64,000 nucleotides of DNA. Origin: Lepidonotus clava (lineage: Eukaryota; Annelida; Polychaeta; Phyllodocida; Polynoidae). The stretch lies in the NCBI GenBank assembly GCA_936440205.1, contig OW387145.1:25547075-25611074 (forward strand). The letters are read 5' to 3'. The notes beneath the pieces were generated by a model, which was not told the DNA's origin, did no database searches, and saw nothing but the letters and a program-made list of their open reading frames with translations. Of the stretch, positions 1-12,959 are shown piece by piece (within the stretch, counting starts at the first letter, position 1; each line of letters starts with the position of its first letter). The position numbers and the translations under genes were made by a program.

Positions 1-340
1 GTAATATACATTATTTCTATTGGATTTTCCATGTTTGTGTCTACAAAATATGCAACAAAATAGCCTGCAGGTGCATAAAATTCAGTAAATCTTGGAACTG
101 CGTCTGCCTGAATTAAACTATAGGCACCAGTGCTTTCTTTGAGCCTGGGTTATTTTATACTAAGGCAAGACTCTAGGGTTATAAGTATAAGACACAGATT
201 ATGCATTAACCCACAGGTCAGCCCTTCGCCCATTGCACTATGGGGAGGCTGGGAAAGCCCACCTCCTACCCAGGCAAGGAGCGACGTAACAGAACCATTC
301 TGGTTCCATACCATTTTGGTCGGTTTATAACCCACATAAA
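1..340. other. Intergenic, nothing recognised
   Basis: AT-rich sequence with only short chance open frames on both strands around 130-335. No splice-flanked exon, RNA gene or repeat end could be recognised. Confidence 0.5.
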
Positions 341-990
341 ACTATGTAACAGTTACGTGATTTTAGCGGGATGCTATGACATCCCATAAAAAGAACGTTA
401 TAATGACGTTCTATAAACATCTGGTTAGAACCCCCTTACAATGTAACATCACAGTGACGTGCCAATCAGGTGTGATTAAGACATAACTCAAACAGAACGT
501 AACTGATACAAACTAATTATGTGTGGTTATGACCAAACCTAAAAAGAATGTAGTTATGACGTGTTGATTAGGTGACATAGAGACATAACTTGAAAAGTAC
601 ATAACTGATACGTACTGACTGAGTGAAGTTGTAACCAAGCCTAAAGAGATGTTCTTGTTACGTGAGATTTAGACGTTGTAGCGATGTTTATTTGATGGCA
701 TCCAGAAACGTCGCTGCGACCAAAATTGTGATGTCTTTGTGACATTCTAATTAGGCTAGGTCTTAACTGCACCTTAACAGTATGTCAAAAAAACGTTTTG
801 TTTAGGTTGGTCTGAACCATACCTTATGATGATGTCACAGTGACATTCTTTTAAGGTAAGGTTTCAACCCTACCTAATTGTGACATCACAGTGACGTTGT
901 GCTTAGGTTCAGTCTTGACCTCACCTAATCACCATGTCTCAGTGACGTTCTGGTTAGGTTAAGTCACAGCTCAACTAAATCAGAACGTCA
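340..990. repeat. Degenerate 51-bp palindromic tandem array
   Basis: From about 660 to 990 a module repeats with a period of about 51 bases: a GTGAC(A/G)TTCT edge, an AGGT arm, an ACCT arm and an ATGTCAC edge. The last three copies, near 830-985, are clearest. Each monomer is itself an imperfect dyad, AGGT...ACCT inside GTGAC...GTCAC. The copies degrade towards the left, where similar TGACGT-type words continue to about 340. Related words reappear at 1,620-1,810. This could be a minisatellite or the subterminal repeats of an old transposon; no transposase is visible. Confidence 0.6.
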
Positions 991-1619
991 CAAGTACCTT
1001 GTATCCTAGTCTAGCCATAACCATTGATAGTACTATTTTTCAACACCAGGGGACAGTGCAATACCATTTAAGTTGAGAAAAGGCTGAAGTTCAAGGTTTT
1101 GTGGTTTATATCACTATTTTTTCAAATATGTTTAAATGCTGCTGAAACAGTATTCTTTATGAAATATCAAACTATCTTCTAGAAACTTATTTATAGTTTA
1201 GTTTAATTGTTTTGGCTGAAATCAATGACCAGGACCATGAAACCACCTTTTCGAATCTTTCACAATGGGATACTGAGTGTATCTGTCCCCTGGCCTGATA
1301 TCTGACATTTGCCAGCTATAGAAAGGGCCTGGGTACACAAGTACTAACTTAAAAGGCCCCAAGTCACTGTGACCAAAGCTGGAAACCAAGATTTCTTGTC
1401 TTGGGAAAGTTACAGTATGATGTATAGTGTAATGTTTGGTCATAGATGGGTCACAAAATAACCTTTACAGAACCTGTCACAAAATAATCTTATTGGAATA
1501 TAATTTGGGTTGCAATATGATGTTATAATCATGTCGCCAGTATGCTATGGTGCAACATGGCAGCAGTAGTTTCTAATCCACATAATCATTCTTTGAAAGT
1601 GGCAATGTGACATCCGATA
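991..1619. other. Intergenic, nothing recognised
   Basis: No supported exon or repeat. A minus-strand open frame at 1,222-1,443 has no recognisable similarity and no splice context, and is taken as chance. Confidence 0.45.
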
Positions 1620-1810
1620 AACACGTACCAAGAATGTCATTTTGTGACGTCGCAGAAACATGTGATAAGAATGTCATTTTGCGACATCGCATTGAAAGTC
1701 TCAGAGACATGATTGGGAGCCATCAAATCTACGTCTATAGAACGTGAAAAATGCAACATAACAAGAACCAAAACATGACGTCACAATAATGTTATTATAA
1801 CGTCGCATTC
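1620..1810. repeat. Short repeats related to the 51-bp array
   Basis: A 37-base unit beginning AAGAATGTCATTTTG is present twice in tandem from about 1,631, followed by more GACGTC/GTGACAT words up to about 1,805. The vocabulary matches the array at 340-990, so both may belong to one decayed element of about 1.5 kb. The outer ends could not be fixed. Confidence 0.45.
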
Positions 1811-4800
1811 TTGCCTGGGTAATGGTTGACATTATCTGACCTATTGCGAATTGCTTGTTGTGCATGTTGGACATAGTCAGCCCAAGGCACTTCGTCCTTG
1901 GCTAATAATAACTAAATGTTTAGAATATGGTAGTATTATCTCTCCGACTCACCTTAGAAGTTATACTTGGGAAGAAAATCAACTGACCTCCCTGACAGTA
2001 AGATGAAGAATTAGATACTTGCCCCTTCAAAATGCTACTGAATTAGGTATCGTGAAATCTATTTAGCAGAAATTATGTTCCCATTGAGTGATTCTACCAG
2101 ATCTGGTCATTTTTGGGCAATATCTGACAGTTTTACATATTATTGGTCGTTAGCGATATCTGAATAAACCGAGATCTTAAGGGGGTACCGACTGAGTGAT
2201 TCAAGTAGAACTCCGGTCATTTAAGAGAGAAGAATGGATCGGAAATGACAAGGGATGGTTGAAAACGACCTTACAATTTAAAACTGTGAACAGAAATATC
2301 TGATGTTGGATATTGCTCGCATCCGATCTCTATCTATACCAGTATGCGAGTTGCATCTCTCAATGAGTTCTTGAGTCGCATAGCTCTGTGTATTTCCCCC
2401 TTTTAAAGGTGGAACGTAGTAGCAGCATATCACAAACGGCACAGGCAACGAGGACAACGAAGACTATTGGCTTGTGTAGAGATGATAAGGAAAAACATGG
2501 AAACTGCAAGTAGGTCCTGGGGTATACTTGGACAAGGGGTCCAGGGGAGTAGATTACAAACGTCACGTCTGTGCGGCCAATTGTGCAACGTTTTAGTTCA
2601 AACACAACCATAAGCCATTTAAATTTGAGGGTGGTGTCTTGGTAATTTTGAGCAATCATTTTATGGCGTATGCCTATAAAACAGCATAAGGTATGACAGA
2701 GAAACAATCTTTATGTAAACGCATAGCCTGTTGTTTGGTATGACTCGGGAAAAGGGGTGAATGGGAGTTGGGGACCTCGAAATATTTCAGGGTCTGAATG
2801 GGTTTTGTTGATCGTTGGGGTCCTTGGGTTTTGGTGCTTCAGTAGACTAGATAATGGATGTGTCGAGGGTCGCCCGCTGGCTTCGTCAGTTACTCAAAGT
2901 AGGTGAACCAACCAAACGGTTAATTAAATATTGTTAACTGTCTTCTTTAATATCACAGCTCCTCCAAGCATTTCCTCTGCATGATTATTATATTACTCGT
3001 AATTATATAGTGTAAATTGTTCGAGGTTTGACATGATATGGAAAAGCATTTTGCCATTCGCCTCTTGCAGTTACAGGTCAGGAAGATTAAACAAGGTGTG
3101 CCTGTCCCCTTATGGTTATATTGAACCGTGACTATATTGGTTTCATAGGTAGCATATTATTTGACACACACACCCACCCACTACCACCTCTCCACCCCCC
3201 ATCCCTCACCTGTGTGTGTACACCATAGGAGCAGGCAGACCTAGTGCTAGCCCTGCCCGTGCTGCCATTGGCATACAGTGACCAATGGGAATTACTGTCC
3301 ATCCCATATGGGACGAGTGCATTTTTCAACTTCCAATGGAATTCACAGACACAAAACAAGCAGAAGAAGGCACCCCATGTGAACCAAAAATTCACTCGCT
3401 TGGCTCAGAAGCGGTCTTGTCACAGAGTAGACTTATAGTTACGTCCAAGTCTGCTAGGCGCTCAAACTAGGACTGTTAACCTGCAACCATTTTAGATGGG
3501 AATTACACATTGTATCCCAGCGTGCTTTGGGGCCACTAGTTCATGGCAGGTAGAACCATAAACCAGCCAGGAGCCCAACAACCATCAAAGGAGTTCCCCA
3601 TGCCATGTATAGAGGACCAGTGAAATATTTCCTTGCAACTTTTAAGTAGCCACTAGTAGCCATGGACTCTTGTGGGTGTAAGAACCTATTTTGCAAGAGG
3701 TATCTAGGTCATGAAAGTCACAGAGAGTACTACAGCCATCCCACACCCACAGCGTATTTGACCTGAGATTAATGATTTTAGGGCGCGACATTACCTCGGA
3801 ACGGGTTTTACTTTGCCTCGAATCAGCTTTGGTATGCGACACCCTCCTAAAGATAGCTAATGGAATCTGTCCAACCGCCTTCTCCCTTTTATTCTGACTA
3901 TTGCCTTCCATCCCAGTGATCAGTGGAATGGAAGGAATTCGAAGCTAACAGCTGGTTTTATTGAATGGCGGCCATTCTGAACACTTGGATGATGCCCATT
4001 GTGATCATCAGAAAGAGACAAATCAGATATAAATGGAAGAGATCCGGGATTCAAATTTCCTGGACCACTGAATATCAAACGATGACTGTTCCGGTATTGA
4101 TTCTTTTGAGTGTTAAATATCCATAGAAAATCTCCCAGTTCCGTCTAAAGGTTTCGCGCTTAACTGCTTAGTGGCATGACCTTGGGATATTCTAATTTGA
4201 TAAAGATCAATAGCAAAATAGATGTAATGCCATTGAACAATGTTGAATGCATATACATATATATGTTTTGGCCTAAAATGCCATGTTTAAATTAGATTTA
4301 TAGTATGTAATATGTGGAATTTGTGTAGTGAGACCTACAAATTGAATTCTCTGGTAGAGGCAGCTACGTCAGTGGCTCCGGGAACCATGGTTATGGGTAA
4401 GTGTTGACATGCGACTATAAATATCAGCTCCTTAACCATTTGGAATCAGATGCTCACCCAGACACATTACTACTTTTAAAATTTTAGAAGTCGTAATGTA
4501 TCAGGGAGAGGATTAATAACATCTAATGTGATTTATTTGTCCAAATATATTACTTCGTTTCTTGCCATCCATAATTATTAACTAATAATATCATCCTCTT
4601 ACAGCTTCAACTACGACGACCATGAAAATAACATCTTATATAAATACATCGGAATAGATGAAATATTGACAAATATGATGACTGAATTTACTTGCTAAAG
4701 ATATCAAATAAGGAAAGTTGTTTATCAATACACTTTTCAGGTAATGCGTATCCGAAGATAAAGTACAAGTGCATTCTTTCAGAATAAATAATCTAATAAA

Positions 4801-5198
4801 AAAATTAAATGTGGTACTAATGTCTCATAGATTGATGAGATATGAAATATTTGGGGACTTTAGAGATAGGCAAACCTTTTCAAAATACATGAGTAGCCAC
4901 TGTCTTTGGTTATTCTACCAACAGTATTCCTTGTGATGTAACTAAATTATGTACTAATTCATACGTAGAAATAAAAAGGTAGTGAAATAAACATGCTGCA
5001 GGTTATATGTAGAAAAGCACCGCAGGGCCAAACCAATGAAAGCTTGCAGAAACCGATACAATGATCAAATCAGATGAAAAGACATTATTTACAAAGCATG
5101 GCAATATTGGCTGCACCCTGCTTGCACCCTGCTTGCACCCAGTAGTCAGAAAATATAACCCTGAGACGCCCGCTGTGTTATTTGTTCATCTCGTTTAT
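1811..5198. other. Intergenic, no gene seen
   Basis: About 3.4 kb of AT-rich DNA. It holds a CA/CCCA-rich patch at 3,165-3,225 and a short triplication of a CTTGCACC word near 5,115-5,140. Open frames on both strands (2,360-2,707, 3,132-3,470, 3,642-3,911) have low-complexity or unrecognisable translations without convincing splice borders. Confidence 0.45.
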
Positions 5199-5210
5199 AT
5201 ACACCTATAG

Positions 5211-5422
5211 AAGGGGGGGGGGGATGGAATAGTGGGCAGAATCCTCACCTCGCCCGTGGGATGCCCGGGTTCGAGCCTGGGTTATGCCTGCTATACCACA
5301 TTACCTTGCAATCGTTTCCACCCCCCATATATTCGGTCAGCCAACTGGTATACACAAACATGAGTGGTCCTAATATAGCTGAAAAATTGTTGAGCGAACA
5401 TTAAACTCCAACAATCATCATC
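5211..5422 (+). mobile_element. tRNA-derived SINE with intact target duplication
   Basis: The head carries a pol III split promoter: an A-box-like TAGTGGGCAGA at 5,230-5,240 and a B-box-like GGTTCGAGCC at 5,268-5,277, a normal spacing for a tRNA-like promoter. An unrelated body follows, ending in an ATC-type tail (AATCATCATC). The element is flanked by a perfect 12-bp direct repeat, ATACACCTATAG, at 5,199-5,210 and 5,423-5,434. This is what LINE-assisted retroposition leaves. The intact duplication suggests a fairly recent insertion. The parental tRNA and the partner LINE cannot be named from this copy alone. Confidence 0.88.
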
Positions 5423-5434
5423 ATACACCTATAG

Positions 5435-6223
5435 TTTCTGTTACAGTGACATAAGGTATAAGTCGTCATAACTACTATTGACAGAAAGAAAAATGCAAAG
5501 TTAACTTATAAATATGTTAATGTGTCAATATTACGAACCAATTTTACAAAAATAAGATACTCTACCTCCGACTACACGCTAGGCTCATGCGTGGAACCCA
5601 ATTAGTGATTAAACTAAAACGCTGATCGTTTCGACCAGTTCTGGTCGTTTTAACCAGAATTATAATTAGCGGACAGGAATAGCGTTCCCATTTCGCAATT
5701 TGACACAATTCAATAAAAAAATAAATGGCCAGTCAGTTACGGTATGGTCCCCGCCCTCGTCCATCTTGGACTAATACCCTTCAGACGTGGTCCTAAAATC
5801 CATAAGGCTGTAATCTGTATGCCAATTAGCAGACATTGATAGACATATCAATCTTATTGTTTACATACGCGTTATTAAAGGGATAACGGACTGCATGTTT
5901 AACCACAATTCTAAATCCATTACAGGGACTCAACACCTGTTTTTTTTATGTTGGACCCATGCTAGAAGATGCCATTAAAACAAAAAATATAATATTATAT
6001 GTGTCACCATGCTTATTTCTGAATGAGAGGTTAAGAAAGATAAACTCCTTATCACTTAAGGGAGAATATACTTAGTCATATTCAACTGACCCTAGAACAT
6101 TCAATATCCATTACAGCCCTACCAAATATTAGAAATATGTGCCATAGATCTATGGCAAATTTTCAAAGCCAAAAAAAAGTAGGGGTCACCTATGTTATTT
6201 AGTTGCTGGAGGTTGATGAAACC
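5435..6223. other. Intergenic, nothing recognised
   Basis: AT-rich sequence between the SINE and the piggyBac-type MITE. No supported exon, RNA gene or repeat boundary was seen. Confidence 0.45.
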
Positions 6224-6227
6224 TTAA

Positions 6228-6862
6228 CCCTTTTACTGCCAGATATTTAATAATATAACCGATATTTACTGAAATATGGCCCAAAAAACAAAAATTAGTC
6301 CATGGATTGCCTTAAACTCAAATTTGCTCTAGATTCTTCTGGTTCAAAGGCTTTTTCACTAATTTCGATAAAAATGTTCCAAATGTTGGCACTGTGCCAA
6401 TAAGGCATATTTCCCGTCATCAATCATTTTACCTACTATATGTATTTTAAAGGTTTCCATGGTAATCAATAATTAATAAAATAACTATTTCACTTTGCAT
6501 GAGGATAACATGGAAATATGTTATCCTTTTTCTGCAAAAGACAGTTTGTGATTATCAGAAATAGAAAAAAAGTTATAGATAATCAAAAATCTTGTCATTT
6601 ACACAAATTTACCCATTTTTCATGATTTTTAATGAATATGGCAAGTTCAAATGTAAATACATTGTTTATGGGTTCTCCAATCACAATTCTAATATTTTTT
6701 GGTGACTTGATAGTCTGCTGTTCAAATACCTGTATCTCTGGTTCTAACTTGAATTTTCGAAAAATTCTTTCAGATTTTGAAAGCTCAATTATCCCTCTTT
6801 AAGTACTGTTCCTATGGGATTTTACTATAGGGCCACATATGGGGCCTCTGGCAGTGTAAGGG
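6228..6862. mobile_element. piggyBac-type MITE (TTAA target site)
   Basis: Non-coding element of 635 bp. The left end reads CCCTTTTACTGCCAGA and the right end is its near-exact reverse complement, TCTGGCAGTGTAAGGG. Both ends are bordered by TTAA (6,224-6,227 and 6,863-6,866). TTAA target duplication together with CCCTTT-type termini is characteristic of the piggyBac superfamily. No transposase frame exists inside, so it is a non-autonomous derivative. The interior is AT-rich without further structure. Confidence 0.85.
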
Positions 6863-6866
6863 TTAA

Positions 6867-7616
6867 TATGTAATTATTTCTATATAATCCTTTATAAATC
6901 TATCTTATATATTCCTCTAAACTTGCTGTTGAGATAACTAACATTTATTCATTTGATCTCAAATTCAACCCCTGGTCATGTTTTGTGAGAGATTTCTAGG
7001 TTTTGAGGTAATTCATTTTTGTCACCAGGGGGCGCATATGTGCCTGCTTTAGTTACCATTAATTACCATTTCAATTATCATCTCTTTTTTTCATTTTCTT
7101 AATTTTTCATTTCAATTCAACTGTCATCCATTTAAAATATACAAGTTTGAGATTTGAGGATCATGAAATTCTGCCACCAGGTGGCATAGCTGTGAACAGT
7201 ACGTTATCCCTTTGACTTTTCATCCACTTCCCTTGCGGGATCGCCAATGACGTGGTAAAGCCCCATTCGCCCTTGAGGATGTTTCTGGGTGCACCCGCAG
7301 AGAGCTGCAAAAATGTGCTGTTGTTCATAATGCCATGTACATGTATGAAAAAGTGATCCCAGTCCAGCGAAGATGAACAAATAGTACTCCACACTGTATT
7401 CACACTGATAATTAAGGTCCTTGCGATCATTTTCACAAGCAATCTCCTCCTGAATCGCACAGATTTTCTACTAAAAAAATATTCAACATGTTGAATACTC
7501 TCACAGAGCACCACGTCGTTGAGAGTTGCGACAATCCAACGTTTCCAACGTTTGCAGATCGCAGAGACCTACAACAATACATGTCCACCAGGGCGAATTG
7601 GGCTTTAAGATAATAT
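6867..7616. other. Intergenic, nothing recognised
   Basis: Contains a 117-codon minus-strand open frame (7,161-7,514) whose translation matches no family known to the annotator and which lacks clear splice sites. The segment sits between two mobile elements and could be old transposon debris, but nothing in it proves that. Confidence 0.4.
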
Positions 7617-8153
7617 TGTACTGACAAGGATGGTCAGTCCATGCTAAGCATAGTGTTTACACCAGAGCACGCCTTAGCTATAACTCCTTGTCAAATGTCT
7701 TGGAGTTAGGAGGAGTCTAGGTGATGACGTGTATAGTGTCACCATACATAAGGGCTTTCATTGCCAGTGCTCAGTCAGAGTTAGCTGAACGTTGTTGTGA
7801 GTAAACATCCTGGAAAGGTTGTGTTCTAGAAGCTGAGTCCTGGAATTGGAATAGAAGCTGATAGACTGTTTAGTTGGCGGGAGCGTTGACTGAGCGTGAG
7901 TTAGTGGATTTCATCCTTGGAGCTGTTCATTGTCAATTGAGTTCTTGTCATGGAAGTACAATAACACAGGAATAAATAAAGAACATCCTTTCACGTGAGT
8001 GTTATATCTTACATAATATGGAACTATTATTATGTATTGGATGACAGCAGTTGAACGAGGAAGAGACTGCGATAGGAGCTAGCTATTATAAATAACTATA
8101 TCAACTGATAAAGTGAACCTTACATTAATGGATAATTAACTTACAATAGTTCA
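7617..8153 (+). mobile_element. Solo LTR, family B copy 1
   Basis: A 537-bp fossil LTR starting TGTACTGA and ending AGTTCA, so it has the TG...CA termini of retroviral-type LTRs. It aligns end to end with 15,469-16,014; by eye about nine bases in ten agree. An AATAAATAAA poly(A) signal lies in the 3' half near 7,970. No internal retrotransposon region is attached, so it looks like the product of recombination between the two LTRs of a former element. Family unassigned; the 4-bp target duplication of its sister copy would fit a Ty3-like element. Confidence 0.75.
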
Positions 8154-11100
8154 ATGCCCTTGGCATAACCATGCAGATAATATCTTGTCCAAATCTGAGG
8201 GTGAACATGGAGGAAACACCAAATCAAGCTGGTTTGTATATTGTTGCATGTCCAGCTTCTTTTAGATCCCCGGCTTTGAATATCGAGGTGGTAAACATCA
8301 ATAAGAAAGTGTGTGTTTCACATAATCCATTATGTAAAATGTTTTACCTTTAGAAAAAGAAAAAAAGAAGAGAGACTACCTTCGAGCAGTCTAGACATGC
8401 ATGTAGGTAATCAGAATAATTATAAGATTGAGAAAATGTGTGAAAATAGATGAAGTGAGAACTGGTGTAGTAACACAGCTGTGAGTTTATGAATGTCGCC
8501 TACAAGAGCTCTTCCTACGGCTGCAGTATTAATGATTTGCAGGTGATTTATTGTCCATACAAAGCGAGTAATTGCGTCATTTGGCAATCCTCGAGCTCCT
8601 TACACAGCGTGTTGAGCGCCTCTCTCACAGCAAACCACACCTGGTGATAAATGAGGTTTTCTCTATTGCAATGGCTGTATTTCACGGGTCGGGGTGATTT
8701 TTTTTATCATTTATCAATAATGACATGTATGCTGCCTTAATTGTTTGCATTTTTTTGTACTTAAGCCTGACATTCGTGTTGTGATAACAATGACAATAAC
8801 AGATGAAGCATGGTAAATTGAATTGAAACAATCTGTCTGTAGAGTAAGTGTGCCTGAATATGAAGTGCTTATGATATAATTGCTGCCCGCTCTCGGATCA
8901 GATGATTTGCAATTTCATTTAGTTGAAGATGTGTGCATACATTTATAGATTTGCACTGCATTATTCACTCACAAAATAGTCATAACTCACAGTTTCTTCC
9001 AAGTTAAAGTTCATGCCAATATAGGCATGTATGACAATGGAGTAAATATATACATATCATCAGAGTGATATTATACAGAAATAATGTCATTGTAAGATTT
9101 TGACAAACTTTAGGAATATTTTAATCATTTGTAATTATTATAAAAAGTTTCTTGAGGTACTCAAATAATGTAAATACTTGAAAAACGTAATTCAAAAGTT
9201 GATATCAGGAAATTACGAAAATATTCAGGATAACACAAAACTTAGGGTTTACAGGGTAAATACAAGATTCATGGGGATATGTCATGTGATATGTTTTAGC
9301 AAATCAGCATTTACCCGTAAACTATAAAATGCTGAATGGTACCTGAAAATAAACCAGTTACCCTTGAGGTGCCCAACTGTGAATATCTGATTCATTTTTT
9401 GTCTTAGGACAAAATTTAATCCTGACATGGCCTTGGGGACAATGGGCAACTCAAGCATGTGCCATGTGACAATTTTGGATATCCATGTGCTCATGATTAT
9501 GTAACAGTTATGATAAACAAATAGCGTAGATATGGCACCATGCTCCATTCCTAGTAGTAATACATCTATCCAGCCCAGCCCCTAACCCAACTAAACGAAA
9601 ACTCTCAAGGCCCAGTGGAATTGCAATTAGGGTGTTAAATGCATAAGATATTCTCATTCAGATGCAATTTTAGCATGGTGACGAAATGTTTTTTGTTACC
9701 ACATATTACTGCATTCTAAGTTAAATCTCGATTATAAACACACTCTAGGGATGTGTATTCCATTTGTAATTATGGTAAAACAGTCCCAAAATTCTTGCAG
9801 AGCAGACATAACGCAAGCGGTCACAGAGTTTATTGATGGCACGTTCTCGATTGGACCACAGCTAATCTTCAGTTGTTCCCTGGGCAGGAATGTTTGTTCA
9901 ATGATAATTATTGGGGTCTAGTTGCCAACCCATTAGCACATGTCTTCAATAATAATTAGTCTTCTTTTATTTAGTTTCCTCCCCATTACAAACTGTGGAA
10001 TAGGGACGTGTTAGCCATTTAGGTATAAATCCAAAATCATTCTGATCTTCTGGGGCAAAGTTGAAGGCAACTTGACCAAAAGTAATGTTGTTATAGTCAT
10101 CAGAGGTGGAGAGTGGGAAGGGGGACCGTCCTCTAATACTAAAACAACAAGATTAGATGACCTCATGATTCCCTGTGTGGTCCAGACGATTGACAGCCAG
10201 ATTGATAGACTGCTCCCGGGGAGCCCCTGGAATGAGCAACCAAAACCGAAGGGGAAATCTGAGCTCATCGAGCAGATCTTTGGCTTTCCTAATCAGATTG
10301 TAAAAAGACCTCCCACCTAATTATTCCATGAGCATTCTGGATGCGCCAGTAACATTGCAGCAGACACTTTGAACTGCCATACTCACGAGTCACTTTTCCC
10401 AATAAATTCATCATCAGTCTCGGATAGCCTTATTGACATGATCCATTTGATAATGAATAGGGTACCAGTAGACTACCGACATAAAAGAATTGTTATGTCC
10501 GAGGTAAAGCGCAAGAACCGGTATTCCGAGGCCCATTGCTGCCCACTCCCCAGGTGAATTAAGTTCCTGAACCCTGATCTGAGAAGGGCACCCTGACTGA
10601 AAACAGTCATAATTATTATATATAATTAAGTATATTTGATGGTAATCACATGGAGGTTAAATGTCTAAATTTAGAGCGCATATGAAACGTTCTCGAAAGA
10701 GAATAATGCACTAATGGATTACTTAAGTTATATTTTAAAGAGCATAATAGGCTTTCTACATGATGAAGGCATTGCAGGAAACTAACATTGTGAAGAGTAC
10801 AGGGAAAATATAATTACCCATTTGTATGTTTTAAAACCTAGGAATCTAGAGATGTGTATACCAAGTTAGACTTGTTAAGTGTGTTTTGAGGCCATTCTGA
10901 TAAATATAATTATGCAGCTTGAACATCAAAACTACATTAATCAATATTGGATAAAGAGCATACTGTATTGGACTAGCCTTTGGAGAATATGCACAAACCC
11001 TCGTTATGCTCAGCAAAGGGATTGCATTGATTCACAGTTACTTATAGTCAAGGAAGGAGGAGTGAACGTATCACTGATATCTATATATTTATTGATAAAT

Positions 11101-11305
11101 GCCATATAAACATTAAAAAAAAGATTAACTAATTATTGAATCCGCATGGCTGTATTTTGTTTTAGAAAGAAAACTAGGTATTCAACAGACCTGTTCTGAT
11201 TCCTGATTATAATATCTCTTGTCAAATCCAAAGGACCATCTCCTGGTGGGATGGTATTTAGGACACCAGGGTCTGCGACCACACTTCCCTATAGAATATG
11301 CATGG
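8154..11305. other. Intergenic, no gene seen
   Basis: About 3.1 kb of AT-rich DNA. Short open frames at 8,171-8,353, 9,282-9,548, 10,011-10,320, 10,369-10,557 and 10,879-11,109 show no recognisable domains, and overlapping frames occur on both strands. No repeat ends were identified. Confidence 0.45.
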
Positions 11306-12310
11306 TGTGATGAATGCCTATTCATCCAAATACGTAAAGAGACCAAAATTTAATAAGAGAAAATAAGGTAATATGACAAAAAGTATATATGTTCGTAAAA
11401 GGAACGAAAGTGTAAAGGAACGAATATGTAAAGGAACGAAAGTGTAAAAAGCCCGAAAAAGAGGCCCGAATATGTAAAGGAACGAAAGTGTAAAGGAACG
11501 AAACCCGGAAAGATGTAAACCGGAAGTGATATGTAAACCGGAAACGAGAATGTAAACCGGAAGTGACGTCAGTTGTAGATCACGTGACCGAAAGCAGCCA
11601 ATCAGAGCTGACCTCTAGGGTATATAAAGGGGTGGTGAGGCCCGAATAAACAGAGTTCTTTAACAGTTCTCCTTGTGTCCAGACGTGTCTTCTTCCCTTA
11701 AACAACCGCTGTGATGAGCCGATACGAGTTAATTAACCAGAAGTTAGAGTAAAACAGTAGAAGTTCGAGATAAATAGGCGAAATTTAGGACGGGGGCCCG
11801 ACGGCCCGAGGAACGGGAACGAGGAACGGAGGACCGAGGTAGGGCGCGAAGGCCCGAAACTGTCCCGGATGGGGTCCCGGAAGTGTAGGCACGGAACGGC
11901 GCTAAGGCCCGGAACACGGAGCGGAGACCCGAAGTCCGCGGGGACGACGGCACGGCTGGCTCGGCCCCACGCTACCAAACAATAGGCAACCGTCGGCCCG
12001 ACGGCCCCGCGGACCGGAATCCGGGGTGGACCGCCCTGTCGAGGTGAATACCGGCCTGGGAGATAGAGTGAGACGAACCATGGCCTCCCCTTACCCCTAC
12101 CATAATTTCCCTTCCCCGCAGTCCTCCGTCTGACATCGAGCACCGATTCCCGACCGATTCGCTCAGCCCCCCCCCCCTCGTGCACGAGGCACGACTCTAA
12201 AAACACATCTCGGTTCTTGGCCCGGATTCCCCGTCCGCCCGAGACCCGAACAATCCCCACGTTCCTCTGCTGTAGGAATCGGCAACCCCGACTTACCAGA
12301 GAACGTCACA
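11306..12310 (+). mobile_element. Solo LTR, family A copy 1
   Basis: A fossil LTR of about 1,005 bp, starting TGTGATGAATG and ending GAACGTCACA (TG...CA). It shares its whole layout with 17,977-18,923. In order it holds a GATGAAT/ATTCATC palindrome, a short tandem block of GTAAAGGAACGAAAGT-like units (about 11,396-11,510), a CRE-like TGACGTCA, CACGTGAC, a CCAAT box, a TATATAAA box (11,621-11,628), AATAAA (11,645-11,650), then about 600 bp of GC-rich sequence unlike the AT-rich surroundings. No internal region adjoins. The two copies agree only at roughly seven bases in ten by eye, so the family is old. Superfamily not assigned. Confidence 0.72.
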
Positions 12311-12959
12311 ATAGCATTAGGTGCCTTCAGTATGAAGGATCTAGATGGGCTAATGTTCAGGCATATAGGTAAATTGGTTAAGGTCCCTCCAGTGATCAGT
12401 CTAATCAGGCCCCGCGTCGCCATGCCTCCGCAACCCGAGCCAATGTCGACATTACCTACTAGATTAAACAGAAGGGTTGTAGGTGTTGCCTACTTTATAG
12501 AGAAAAAAGTGAAATAATTGTTTATATTATGTGAGTAACTAATGAACTGTTTGTCATTGGATTTTCTTCAATCTTTTGGTATAATTTGTTAGGCTTTCTT
12601 TCTGGAAAATGCGATCCTTCTTTTGAAAAAAAGGTTGACAGGCAATGTCAGTGCTACAGCTATGGGACAATACAACAACAAAAAAACTTACAAATATGAC
12701 TTCAATTTCTTTAATCGATAGTATCTTGTAAAATTATTAACTCAAATTCTGATTTTAAAAAAATAGAGGTTTTTTTTACATTTCTAACTCTAGCTTGTTC
12801 TTCTAGCTCTTCTTGATGTGCTGGAAGAGTGCAGTCGTAATCAAGGGACCGAGGTAAAAGTGGAGCAAGCAGCGAGCAGCAGGCACAGTGTATCAAGCTC
12901 GTGGTTGAGTAACACCTTAATACTGGGATTTTCTTAAGGGATTTCTGCAGGCAGGCTTG
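12311..12959. other. Intergenic, nothing recognised
   Basis: AT-rich spacer between a solo LTR and a decayed LTR fragment. No exon or repeat end was identified. Confidence 0.4.

Noticed and set aside
7161-7514. 117-codon minus-strand frame as a possible gene
   Set aside because: No recognised domain, no splice or promoter context, and other frames overlap it.
11733-12260. 175-codon minus-strand frame
   Set aside because: It lies in the GC-rich 3' part of a solo LTR. Few stops are expected there, and the translation is a low-complexity Gly/Arg/Pro mix.
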